Shown: one piece after another, positions 43,128 to 51,422 of the stretch
How the letters are laid out: the number at the start of each line of letters is the position of its first letter
Numbering within the stretch: the stretch's first letter is position 1
Origin: Gemmatimonas sp. UBA7669
GTDB lineage: Bacteria; Gemmatimonadota; Gemmatimonadetes; Gemmatimonadales; Gemmatimonadaceae
Assembly: GCF_002483225.1 (NCBI RefSeq)
Contig: NZ_DLHL01000056.1
Location: 36,664 to 100,663 of the forward strand
Length of the DNA stretch: 64,000 nt
Reading direction: 5' to 3'
The notes under the pieces: model-generated
Database searches by the model: none
What the model was told of the DNA's origin: nothing
What the model saw: only the letters and a program-made list of their open reading frames with translations
Made by a program: the position numbers and the translations under genes

Positions 43128-45014
43128 ATGACATCACTGGCGGCCTCTGCCGTACCCTCGCTGCACAACACCCTGTCTGGCATTCCCTCGCCGAGCGTCG
43201 CAGCCGCCGGTGGACCACGTCCGGCGCCCGGGACGCTGTGTCGTCTCTTCTTCGATGCCGTCGAGCGCTACGACCGGCCGGACGCCCTGTTGTACAAGGT
43301 GAATGGTGTCTGGCAGCCCACGAGTCATCGGCGCATCCTCGAGCAGGTACGCCACCTCGCGTTCGGACTCGAGGATCTCGGCATCACGGCGCAGGACCGT
43401 GTGGGCATCCTTTCGGAGAATCGTCCCGAGTGGTTGCTCACCGACTACGCCTGCATGTGCAGCGGCATTGCCAACGTGCCCATCTACGCCACGTTGCCCG
43501 CCGAGCAGATCCCCTATCTGATCAACGACTCCGGGGCGCGGGCCATCGTGGTATCCACGCCGGAGCAGGCGCGAAAGCTGAGCAGTGTGCGCGCACAAAC
43601 ACCGGGATTGCAGTGGATCATCGGCATGGCCGCCAGCACGACTGACGGTTGTGACATGACCCTGGCCGAGGTCATGGCGCGCGGGGCGGCACTCGACAGT
43701 GCCGAGCGGGCCACGGCGTTCAAGGAGCGCGCCCTGCAGGTCACACCCGACGCCCTGCTCACGCTCATCTACACCTCGGGCACCACGGGGAATCCCAAGG
43801 GTGTGATGCTGACGCAGGACAACGTGCACTCGAACGTGATCGCCTGTCAGCAGGTGTTTCAGTCGTCGGTCACCGACACGGCGCTGAGCTTCCTGCCACT
43901 CAGCCACATCTTCGAGCGAACGGGCGCGTACTTCCTGTTCGCGAGCGGCGTGCGCATCGCGTACGCGGAGTCGGTGGACACGGTGCCGGTCAACATGAGT
44001 GAGATCAAGCCCACACTCATGCTGTCGGTACCGCGTCTGTACGAAAAGATCTATGCGCGTGTGCTGGAGAACGCCGTGAGTTCGGGCGGGCTCAAGAAGC
44101 GCATCTTTTTCTGGGCCAAGGCCGTGGGAGAGCGTTGGGCCGACGAGCGGCTTGCCGGACGCGATGGCGGCGGTCTGCTGGGACTGCAGTATGGGCTCGC
44201 GCAGAAGCTGGTGTTCTCCAAGTTGCGCGAACGCACCGGCGGCAACGTGCGCTTCTTCATTTCGGGCGGCGCACCGCTCTCGCCCGAAATCGCCAAGTTC
44301 TTCTATTCGGCAGGTCTCGTCATCCTCGAGGGCTACGGCCTCACGGAAACGTCACCGGTCATTTGCGCCAACACGCTCGATGCCTATCGACTGGGTACCG
44401 TGGGGCGCCCCATAGCCGGTGTGGAGGTGCGCATCGCGCCCGACGGCGAGATTCTTTCGCGCGGCCCGCACATCATGCAGGGCTACTACAACAATCCGGA
44501 CGCGACTCGCGAGACCATCGATGCCGACGGCTGGTTCCACACGGGCGACATCGGCAGTCTGGAGGACGGATTCCTTCGCATCACCGATCGCAAGAAGGAC
44601 ATCATCGTCACGGCGGGCGGCAAGAACATCGCGCCGCAGCCCATCGAGAATCTGCTCAAGACCAACAAGTACGTCTCACAGGCCGTGATGCTGGGCGACA
44701 AGCGCAAGTTCCCCATTGTGCTCATCGTCCCCAACTGGGACCAGCTCGAGAAATGGGCGGCACGTCAGCAAATCGTCTGGACCGCACGTGCCGATCTGCT
44801 GGCGATGCCCACCATCCAGTCGAAGATGGAGAAGGAAATCAAGGAAACGCTCAAGGGGCTGGCCAGCTTCGAAACGCCGAAGAAGGTCGGGCTGCTGGAG
44901 CACGACTTCTCCATCGAACGTGGTGAACTGACGCCCAAGATGAGCGTCAAGCGCCGCGTGGTGGAGAAGTCCTACAAGGCCGTCATCGATCAGTTGTACG
45001 AGGGCGCCGACTGA
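43128..45014 (+). CDS. Long-chain-fatty-acid--CoA ligase (AMP-forming)
   Basis: The 628-residue ANL-family enzyme has the P-loop-like LIYTSGTTGNPKGVMLTQDN, SFLPLSHIFERTGAYFL, EGYGLTETSPVICANTL, DGWFHTGDIGSLEDGFLRIT and the C-terminal RKKDIIVTAGGKNIAP. It activates fatty acids to acyl-CoA through an acyl-AMP. It belongs to the FadD15-like group with an SHIFER block. The last 25 bases overlap the opposing Trm112-like gene. Start choice between GTG 43125 and ATG 43128 makes one residue of difference. Confidence 0.94.
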   Translation: MTSLAASAVPSLHNTLSGIPSPSVAAAGGPRPAPGTLCRLFFDAVERYDRPDALLYKVNGVWQPTSHRRILEQVRHLAFGLEDLGITAQDRVGILSENRPEWLLTDYACMCSGIANVPIYATLPAEQIPYLINDSGARAIVVSTPEQARKLSSVRAQTPGLQWIIGMAASTTDGCDMTLAEVMARGAALDSAERATAFKERALQVTPDALLTLIYTSGTTGNPKGVMLTQDNVHSNVIACQQVFQSSVTDTALSFLPLSHIFERTGAYFLFASGVRIAYAESVDTVPVNMSEIKPTLMLSVPRLYEKIYARVLENAVSSGGLKKRIFFWAKAVGERWADERLAGRDGGGLLGLQYGLAQKLVFSKLRERTGGNVRFFISGGAPLSPEIAKFFYSAGLVILEGYGLTETSPVICANTLDAYRLGTVGRPIAGVEVRIAPDGEILSRGPHIMQGYYNNPDATRETIDADGWFHTGDIGSLEDGFLRITDRKKDIIVTAGGKNIAPQPIENLLKTNKYVSQAVMLGDKRKFPIVLIVPNWDQLEKWAARQQIVWTARADLLAMPTIQSKMEKEIKETLKGLASFETPKKVGLLEHDFSIERGELTPKMSVKRRVVEKSYKAVIDQLYEGAD

Positions 45015-45652
45015 CGACGCAGTTCCACGAGGCCGTGGCCCTGGGCCACGACCTCGCCAACCCACTCGTGCTCGTCGCGCGCGATTTCACGCACGCCATC
45101 CGGCACCTGGAGGCTGGGCGGGGCAAGCAGTCGCCCGCCGGCCCGAACGGCACGCACCACACTGGTCACGAATTCCGGCTGCCCGTGTGCGGCGTCGAGC
45201 GCCGCCGCGTGCAGCGTGGCCACACCAAGCGGCAGGCGATTGCCGACACGCAACACGGACAACGGCACCCGCACGTCGTCAGCGGATGTCACTTCCGGGT
45301 TCGCCAGCACCTGCGGAAACTCGACCAGCATCTGCAAGGCGCCTGAGGCTGCGGCGTGCGCACCCGCGAGCAACACCGGGCGAGACATCGGCCCCGCATC
45401 GGGTGACAGACCGAGCAGTGCGGCAAGACGCAGCGGGTCCGGCGCTGTAGCGGCCGTGGCGCGCGAATCGTACGGAGCGCCGAGCCGAAAGTCGGCCACC
45501 CCCTCTCGCACGGCAAACTCCCGCTGGCACACCGGGCAGGCCAGGTCGACGTCGAGCAGCTGCGCACCACTGGCGCGGTGCACCATGGCCACGAGCCAGG
45601 ACTCCTCGTGATCCATCGGGCAGCGCAGCGCGTCGAGCAGGTCGCGATGCAT
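44990..45652 (-). CDS. Trm112-like zinc ribbon fused to a degenerate methyltransferase-like domain
   Basis: The 220-residue protein starts with a Trm112-type segment: LLDALRCPMDHEE, then DLACPVCQREFAVREGVADF. The first zinc pair has lost one Cys (CPMD). The remaining 160 residues look like the trace of a methyltransferase fold, with VLLAGAHAAASGALQML and late VVRAVRAGGRLL elements, but no glycine-rich SAM loop is evident. Function unknown. It is the last gene of the pterin-like cluster, 6 bases after the SDR gene. Confidence 0.68.
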   Translation of the reverse strand: MHRDLLDALRCPMDHEESWLVAMVHRASGAQLLDVDLACPVCQREFAVREGVADFRLGAPYDSRATAATAPDPLRLAALLGLSPDAGPMSRPVLLAGAHAAASGALQMLVEFPQVLANPEVTSADDVRVPLSVLRVGNRLPLGVATLHAAALDAAHGQPEFVTSVVRAVRAGGRLLAPPSLQVPDGVREIARDEHEWVGEVVAQGHGLVELRRQSAPSYN

Positions 45653-45658
45653 GACCCG

Positions 45659-46396
45659 TCAGGCGCGGCTCAGCCGCACCTCGTCGATGTTCAGGTGCGC
45701 CGGTCGCGTAACCGCCCAGAGCACGGCGTCCGCCACGTCATCGGGCCGGAGCATGGCCGCGCGTGGCGGCAGGCCCGGTGTGTTGTCCGGGTCGATGGGA
45801 TCCCAGATGGGTGTGTCGGTGGCCGAGGGCGCGACGAGTGTGGCCCGCACCCCGGTCCCCACGAGCTCCTCGCGCAGCACCTCGTGCAGGGCCCGTGCGC
45901 CAAACTTGCTGGCCGCGTACGCGGAGTTGCCACCGAATGTGCGGCGATCGGCCACCGAGCCGATCGTGACTACGTGGCCGCGTCCCGACTCACGCATGGG
46001 CCGCAGCAGCGTGTGCAGCACCCGGAACGGCGCCACGAGGTTGCTGTCTATTGTGTCGGCGAACACCTCGGGCGTGGTATCGACGATGGGCGCGAGCGGA
46101 AACACGCCGGCATTGTTGATGAGCAGCGTGGGCCGCTGCGCCACGGTCTCGAGAACCGGCACGAGAAGTCGCTGCACGTCCTGCGCCTGCCGGAGGTCAC
46201 ACGCCAGTGCATGCACCCGGGCCTCCGCGCCCGGGGCAAGGGCCTGCACCTCGGCCACCAGGCTTTCGAGCCCGGCCAACCCGCGCGCCACGGCATACAC
46301 CTCAGCCCCGGCCACGGCGAGCGCACGCGCCACGGCGCGCCCGATGCCTCGGGACGCGCCGGTGACCAGGGCCTGAGTGCCTGACAGCGGATTCAT
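45659..46396 (-). CDS. Short-chain dehydrogenase/reductase (candidate sepiapterin-reductase-like)
   Basis: The 245-residue SDR has TGASRGIGRAVARALAVAGA (NADP-binding), LLINNAGVFPLAPI (NNAG), and the catalytic Tyr/Lys in SAYAASKFGARALHEVL. It is a classical reductase. Position next to folE and a PTPS-II gene makes a pterin side-chain reductase such as sepiapterin reductase a good guess, but SDR substrates cannot be read from motifs. It lies 17 bases downstream of folE. Confidence 0.88.
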   Translation of the reverse strand: MNPLSGTQALVTGASRGIGRAVARALAVAGAEVYAVARGLAGLESLVAEVQALAPGAEARVHALACDLRQAQDVQRLLVPVLETVAQRPTLLINNAGVFPLAPIVDTTPEVFADTIDSNLVAPFRVLHTLLRPMRESGRGHVVTIGSVADRRTFGGNSAYAASKFGARALHEVLREELVGTGVRATLVAPSATDTPIWDPIDPDNTPGLPPRAAMLRPDDVADAVLWAVTRPAHLNIDEVRLSRA

Positions 46397-46413
46397 GCGC
46401 TCGGCACTACGTG

Positions 46414-47079
46414 TCAGACAGACGTGGGTGAATGCGCAAGGCGCAGGAACTCACTGCGTGTCTTGGGATCGTCGCGGAAGAGACCGCGCAGCGACGAGGT
46501 GATGGTGCGCGAGTTCTGCTTTTCGACACCACGCATCATCATGCAGAGATGCACCGCCTCGACGACGACGCCCACGCCCTTGGGCCGCAGGGTTTCCTCG
46601 AGCGCATCGGCGATCTGTTCGCCCAGCCGCTCCTGCACCTGCAGCCGGCGTGCAAACACCTCCACGACGCGCGGGATCTTGGAGAGGCCCACGATGCGCC
46701 CGTTCGGCACATAGGCCACGTGCACCTTGCCGAAGAACGGCAGCATGTGATGCTCGCACATCGAATACATCTCGATGTCGCGCACCATCACCATGTTCTC
46801 GTGATTTTCCTCGAACAGCGCGTCGCCGATGACCTCAGCGGCCGTTTGCTGATAGCCACGCGTCAGCCACATCATGGCCTTGGCCACGCGGCTGGGCGTC
46901 TTCCGGAGTCCGTCGCGTGTCGGGTCCTCACCCACCAGACCGAGCTGGCGGTGCACCAGACCCTCGAATTCGCTGAGATCGCCGTCCACGGCGAAATCAT
47001 CGGGATCACTGATGTGCACGAGAGGACGTGCGCCCAGGGCGATGGCGTTCACGCCGTCACTCGCCTTCGTAGTCGACAT
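46414..47079 (-). CDS. folE: GTP cyclohydrolase I
   Basis: The 221-residue enzyme has zinc ligands Cys108 and His111 in YSMCEHHMLPFFG and Cys179 in AVHLCMMMRGVEK. GRIVGLSKIPRVVEVFARRL and NSRTITSSLRGLF are further GCH-I signatures. It converts GTP to 7,8-dihydroneopterin triphosphate, the first step of folate, queuosine and biopterin synthesis. Its start overlaps the end of the upstream PTPS gene by 23 bases, implying coupled translation. Confidence 0.96.
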   Translation of the reverse strand: MSTTKASDGVNAIALGARPLVHISDPDDFAVDGDLSEFEGLVHRQLGLVGEDPTRDGLRKTPSRVAKAMMWLTRGYQQTAAEVIGDALFEENHENMVMVRDIEMYSMCEHHMLPFFGKVHVAYVPNGRIVGLSKIPRVVEVFARRLQVQERLGEQIADALEETLRPKGVGVVVEAVHLCMMMRGVEKQNSRTITSSLRGLFRDDPKTRSEFLRLAHSPTSV

Positions 47080-47470
47080 AGTTGTTCTCGGTTTCCCAGA
47101 GCCGCAGGCGAATCAGGCGCGCCGGAGCGACGGCCGGAAAGAGGACCCGCCACATCTGAACGACGACGTTTTCCGTGGTGGGATTGATGCCCGCCATGTA
47201 CGGCACGTCGATGTTGAAGTTGCGGTGATCGGTCTGGTTGATGACCTCGCGCTCCACCACATCGCGCAACTGTCCCAGATCAATCACATAGCCCGTCGTT
47301 TCGTTCACCGGGCCGCGCACGGACACCTCGAGCACGTAGTTGTGCCCGTGCCAGTTCGGGTTGTTGCACTTGCCGAACAGGCGGGTGTTGTCCTCGTCGG
47401 ACAGCGCGGGGTTGTGGACGCGGTGCGCCGCATTGAAGCGCAGTCGCCGGGTCACGGTCACGATGGGCAT
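47057..47470 (-). CDS. 6-pyruvoyl-tetrahydropterin synthase, PTPS-II type
   Basis: The 137-residue protein starts MPIVTVTRRLRFNAAHRVHN with zinc His16. The catalytic loop reads FGKCNNPNWHGHNY (Cys35, His41, His43): Cys, five residues, HGH. QueD enzymes of the queuosine pathway have three residues there, while PTPS-II enzymes of biopterin synthesis have five. DHRNFNIDVPYMAG, PTTENV and ETENNYVDYEGE also match animal-type PTPS closely. It would act on dihydroneopterin triphosphate from the adjacent FolE. QueD remains possible. Confidence 0.9.
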   Translation of the reverse strand: MPIVTVTRRLRFNAAHRVHNPALSDEDNTRLFGKCNNPNWHGHNYVLEVSVRGPVNETTGYVIDLGQLRDVVEREVINQTDHRNFNIDVPYMAGINPTTENVVVQMWRVLFPAVAPARLIRLRLWETENNYVDYEGE

Positions 47471-47540
47471 GTCCGGAGAACCGTCGAAATGGGGGAGAAG
47501 TTCCTTCGGGAACCGCACGGGCCCCAGCCAGTCAATGTGG

Positions 47541-47576
47541 CCGAAAGACAACGGCCCCGCCACTGGGACGGGGCCG
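47541..47576 (-). terminator. Terminator upstream of the PTPS gene
   Basis: CGGCCCCG pairs with CGGGGCCG (47552-47576, 9-base loop). The minus-strand tail is TTGTCTTTC. It would stop transcripts coming from the right, perhaps from the GNAT/sbcDC unit or a small RNA, before the PTPS-folE operon. Confidence 0.7.
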
Positions 47577-47847
47577 CTGCCATGATCACGGATACGGAGA
47601 GGGTGTCTTGAAGCCCAAAGGAAAGGATTGAGACTCTCACCGCGCTTCCGCCTTCCCCGCACTGGGGCATGACGTTCACACCGTTTATCGAGTCCTCTCT
47701 AAGGACTTATCGGCTCAAGAAGTAAAGTCTCTCCGCTCCGCGACCAGTTGGTCCTGCACACTGTCTGCTGCTTGACGCGTACTCTACGGGGACGTCACGG
47801 GCCGCGCAAGACGAGCGCGTGACGCCGGCCTCCACTAGATTTATGGG
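47577..47847. other. Intergenic region without a recognised gene
   Basis: About 270 bases with no protein-like frame. It contains a 7-bp inverted repeat (CGTCACG/CGTGACG, 47794-47822) and a short GTCCT/AGGAC hairpin near 47692-47706. It is less GC-rich than neighbouring genes in part. A minus-strand terminator follows at 47541-47576. It may hold promoters of both flanking units or a small RNA; neither is demonstrated. Confidence 0.4.
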
Positions 47848-48015
47848 ATGGATCTTTCGCTACTTGCCGGAATCGTGATGCTGGTGGTCTGGGGTGCCCT
47901 CACCTTCACCACCGAAGCCCCGGGATGGGTACACCTGCTGCTCACGGCAGGCGTGTTTCTCATCATCTGGCGCATGGTCGTGCGCGACACGCCGTCCGGA
48001 CCGACGCGCAAGTAA
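47848..48015 (+). CDS. Small two-helix membrane protein (lmo0937/DUF5670-like)
   Basis: A 55-residue frame starts MDLSLLAGIVMLVVWGAL and ends RMVVRDTPSGPTRK. It has two hydrophobic helices, residues 4-19 and 28-43, with a PGWVHLLL joint and a basic end. Length and pattern resemble the lmo0937/DUF5670 family of tiny membrane proteins, whose function is unknown. It is convergent with the GNAT gene and ends 10 bases from it. Confidence 0.65.
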   Translation: MDLSLLAGIVMLVVWGALTFTTEAPGWVHLLLTAGVFLIIWRMVVRDTPSGPTRK

Positions 48016-48024
48016 TCGCGCCGC

Positions 48025-49002
48025 TCAGATCTCCCAGTTCGACAACACGAGCCCTTCGGCCGACGGCGTTTCGCTGAAGCCGTTCAGGCTCATGCGCAGA
48101 TCGGTCCAGCGCACGCGCGCGCCGAGTGCGACCATGGTACGGAAGGCCTCGGGACAGTCGCCCTGCATGCGCACCGCGAGCCGCCGTGTACCCAGACGGC
48201 GCGCAAGATCACTGAGGGCCCCCAGCATGCCCGGCAGGTCGGCGCGCTGCGCCAGCACCAGCTTGAGCACCCGCAGCTCATCGCGCGGACGCCCCTCCAC
48301 CAGCGGCGCACTGTGACACAGCGCAAATCCCTTTGGATCGGAGAGCGGCCCGAGCACGAGGGTGTCGCCCAGCGCCAGCGCATCGGTGATGTCGAGTTCA
48401 CGCGTGAAGTCGTAGCCCGGCGCCATGCGGTCCGTGAGCCGACGACAGGCCTCGATGGTATCATCACGCTCGAGCCCATGCAGCTGGGAGAGCAGTCGTG
48501 GGGAACGATCACCGAGTGCCGCATCGAGCGTGAGCGTGACGGTGAGATGCCCCGGCACGAATCCCAGCGCGGCATAGAAGCCGATGTTGTCCATCGTGCG
48601 CGGCATGGTCTCGAGGCCAATCACACGCGTGTGCTGTTGCCGCAGCCAGCGCATGCCGCTCTGCACGATGCGCTTGCCAAGTCCGGATCCCTGATGATCG
48701 GGACGCACGCAGAGCGGGCCCATCCAGCCTTCCGCGCCAGATACATGCGCCATGTTGAAGGCCACGATGCGTCCGCGCTCGTCGCGCCAGCACAGCGCAC
48801 CGTCTCCTGCATCATCGATGGCATAACGCCAGATGGCCGGGTTGAGCGGCGGCACGCGCACACCGTGCATGCCATCCTTGCGATAACGCTCGGTGAAGGC
48901 TTCGGTGAACACCTCATTGAGCTGCGCGATGTCCTCGTGCGTGGCCACGAACGGGCCTTCCACGGGGCGCAGCGGCCGATGTGGCCTCGAGGTCACGGCC
49001 AT
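48025..49002 (-). CDS. Two-domain GNAT acetyltransferase
   Basis: The 325-residue protein has an N-terminal GNAT domain (residues about 20-150) with the acetyl-CoA motif VRPDHQGSGLGKRIVQSGMR and an FYAALGFVPGHLTVTLTLD end. A second GNAT-like half (about 175-320) keeps the shape but has a weaker motif (ALSDLARRLGTRRLAV). It probably acetylates a small molecule or protein. It begins 1 base after sbcC, so it is the third gene of an sbcD-sbcC-GNAT operon. Confidence 0.85.
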   Translation of the reverse strand: MAVTSRPHRPLRPVEGPFVATHEDIAQLNEVFTEAFTERYRKDGMHGVRVPPLNPAIWRYAIDDAGDGALCWRDERGRIVAFNMAHVSGAEGWMGPLCVRPDHQGSGLGKRIVQSGMRWLRQQHTRVIGLETMPRTMDNIGFYAALGFVPGHLTVTLTLDAALGDRSPRLLSQLHGLERDDTIEACRRLTDRMAPGYDFTRELDITDALALGDTLVLGPLSDPKGFALCHSAPLVEGRPRDELRVLKLVLAQRADLPGMLGALSDLARRLGTRRLAVRMQGDCPEAFRTMVALGARVRWTDLRMSLNGFSETPSAEGLVLSNWEI

Positions 49003-49003
49003 C

Positions 49004-51421
49004 TCAGCCCACCGCCACCGAGAGGGCGTCCGACGTGACCAGGCTACTGCCGGTGGCGTCGTCGTATCGCACCTGAATGAGACGGTCGAGTCCCTCGCGC
49101 ACCTGTTCGATGTGCGTGATCACGATGACCTGCTCGAAGCGGTCGTGCAGCTTGCGCAGAAGTTCCATCACGTTGGCCCGTCGCATTTCGTCGAGTGACC
49201 CAAACACTTCGTCGAGGATGAGCAACGAGAAGTGCTGCCCTGCCCGCTCCGCGATCATCTGCGAAATGGCGAGGCGCAACACCAGATTGCACAGATCCTC
49301 CTCACCACCGGAGAGCACCGGCTTGGGCTCCCCGTCTTCCCGCACCACCACGCGGTACTCCTCGTCGAGTTCGAGCTTGGGGTAGCGTCCGTCCGTGAGG
49401 TCGGCAAGAAAATCGCTGGCCACATCGGCGAGTTCCGGGCGCAACTGGAAGTTGAGGTCCGTGCGCACATCGGTAAAGGCACGGTCGAGTTCCTCGTGCA
49501 GGCGGCGCTCGCCATCGATCCGATCGAGCGTCTCCTGCAACCGCGCCAGATCCCGGCGCCCCTGCTCGGCGGAGTCCAGCGCGGCTCTTGCGCGCTCGGC
49601 ATCACCCTGCGCCGCGAGCGCCTCGAACTCGGCACGGCGTGCGGCGGCCGTGGCCCGCTCGAACGCTTCCCGCAAACCCAGATAGGCGGCGTCATCCATG
49701 CCGGCACGCGCCTGACGGGCCTCGAGTTCGAGGAGCCGGGTGCGCGCCAGCTCGCGCTGCGCCACCACCCGCGTACGTTCGGTCCGCGTGACCAACTCGC
49801 GATCAACCAGGGCGCCGAGGCGGGCGGCCTCGCGCTCAAGCACCTGCCGACGTGCGGTTTCTTCGCGAAGCGCGGCCAACTGCGCCGCGTTGAAGCCGGA
49901 TGGCAGTGCGGCGAGCGCAGTGCGCGCGAGCTCCAGTTGCGCCGTGACCTGCTCCCGCTGCCGCGCATTGTCCACCGCCTCACCCATCGCACCCTGGATG
50001 CGTCCGAGACGCTTCTCCGCAGCCTGCAGGTCCTGCTGCACCTGCCGCCGCTTCGCCTCGGTTTCTTCCACCACGGACGGCGTGCTGCTCAGTTGCTCAC
50101 TGCGCTGCCGGTAGTAGTTGCCGTCCACCCGTACCGTTTCAATCTGTTCGTGCAACTGATCCAGCACGCTGCGATAGGTGGCTCCCAGTGGCCGGCCACA
50201 GGTGGGACAGGGGCTATCGGCCCCCAGCCCTTCGAGCTTGTCTCGCTGTTCGCTGAGTTCGGTGTACTGCCGGCGCAGCGCCTCCAGTCGGGTTTCCGCC
50301 TCCTGCCGATCGCGCGCCCAGCCCGTACGTTCGCGCTCGAGATGCTGCTCCACGTCCTGCAATTGCGTGCGCAGCGTGTGCAGCTGTTCCTGTGTTTCGC
50401 GCTCGAGCACCGGCGCCGACTCGAGACGCTGCGCCCGCTCGGCGAGCGCCGCTTCGTTGGCCGCGAGTGCCTGAACGCGCTCGAGCAACGCGAGGCGCCG
50501 CGACTCGGCGTCGGAGAGCCGCTCCTGTTCGGCGAGGGCTGCGCCTACGTGGGCGGAAGCGTCAAGCTGCGCGCGCACGCTGGCCAGCGCCGCGTGGGCC
50601 GTGGCCACAGCCTCGAGATCACGATCGAGTCGTTCGAGATCACGCGTCAGCGCCTGCGCCTCGCTCTCTGCCAGACGGAAATCCGAGAGGACCTGCTGAT
50701 GTTCTTCGCGCCACTGCTGCGCCGCGAGCCAGGTGGGTTCGAGTTCCGCCAACTTCGCCGCCGATGCGTCCCGGGTGCGCTCGCACTCAGCCACGCGCTC
50801 GCGTGTGGTGGCCACTCGGGCCTCGGCGTCGGCCACGGCACGCCAGATGGCGTCTGCGTCCGGCATGCCTTGCTTGAGCCCATTGCTTTCCGCGAGCAGC
50901 ACCCGGCGTCGCTCCCGCGCAAATTCCTGCGCCACGCTGATGCGATCGTAGCCCAGCACGCGCGATAGGAAGCGTGCCCGATCGGCGGGGCCCAGGGCGG
51001 CCATGACGTCGAGTTCTTTCTGACCGGTGAAGTAGGTGTGGAAGAACTCGCTGCGCGTCATGCCGAGGCGCCGCTGCAGCAGCTCGGTAGCTCCCGAGAG
51101 CGTGCTGGCGATGGGCGTGTCGCCATCGTCGAGGTAGACTTCGGCGGCACTCAGGCCGCGCAGCACGCGATAGCGATGGCCCGCCAGTTCGAAAACCAGC
51201 TCCACGCGAACGGGAGCGCGCTGTGGCGCGCGCGCGAAGCGAATGGACTCGCGTGTGCCACGCGCCGCCGGCGTGCCGTAGAGGGCAAAGGCAATGGCTT
51301 CGAGCAGCGTGGACTTGCCCGCGCCATTGGGCCCGATGATGCCGGTGAGCCCGCGCTCGAAGCGCAGGGTGGTGTCGGCATGCTGACGAAAGTTCTGGAG
51401 CCGCAGTGAATGCAGTCGCAC
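49004..51421 (-). CDS. sbcC: SbcC/Rad50-type exonuclease ATPase subunit
   Basis: The 805-residue SMC-like protein starts at GTG directly after the sbcD stop (TGACGTG). It has Walker A (IIGPNGAGKSTLLEAIAFAL), long coiled coils with a zinc hook in the middle (CPTCGRPLG), the signature VLSGGEEDLCNLVLRLAISQ and Walker B (LLILDEVFGSLDE). The DNA-binding partner of SbcD, it opens hairpins and processes double-strand ends. It is shorter than E. coli SbcC (1048 residues), closer in size to archaeal Rad50. Confidence 0.94.
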   Translation of the reverse strand: MRLHSLRLQNFRQHADTTLRFERGLTGIIGPNGAGKSTLLEAIAFALYGTPAARGTRESIRFARAPQRAPVRVELVFELAGHRYRVLRGLSAAEVYLDDGDTPIASTLSGATELLQRRLGMTRSEFFHTYFTGQKELDVMAALGPADRARFLSRVLGYDRISVAQEFARERRRVLLAESNGLKQGMPDADAIWRAVADAEARVATTRERVAECERTRDASAAKLAELEPTWLAAQQWREEHQQVLSDFRLAESEAQALTRDLERLDRDLEAVATAHAALASVRAQLDASAHVGAALAEQERLSDAESRRLALLERVQALAANEAALAERAQRLESAPVLERETQEQLHTLRTQLQDVEQHLERERTGWARDRQEAETRLEALRRQYTELSEQRDKLEGLGADSPCPTCGRPLGATYRSVLDQLHEQIETVRVDGNYYRQRSEQLSSTPSVVEETEAKRRQVQQDLQAAEKRLGRIQGAMGEAVDNARQREQVTAQLELARTALAALPSGFNAAQLAALREETARRQVLEREAARLGALVDRELVTRTERTRVVAQRELARTRLLELEARQARAGMDDAAYLGLREAFERATAAARRAEFEALAAQGDAERARAALDSAEQGRRDLARLQETLDRIDGERRLHEELDRAFTDVRTDLNFQLRPELADVASDFLADLTDGRYPKLELDEEYRVVVREDGEPKPVLSGGEEDLCNLVLRLAISQMIAERAGQHFSLLILDEVFGSLDEMRRANVMELLRKLHDRFEQVIVITHIEQVREGLDRLIQVRYDDATGSSLVTSDALSVAVG

Positions 51422-51422
51422 G

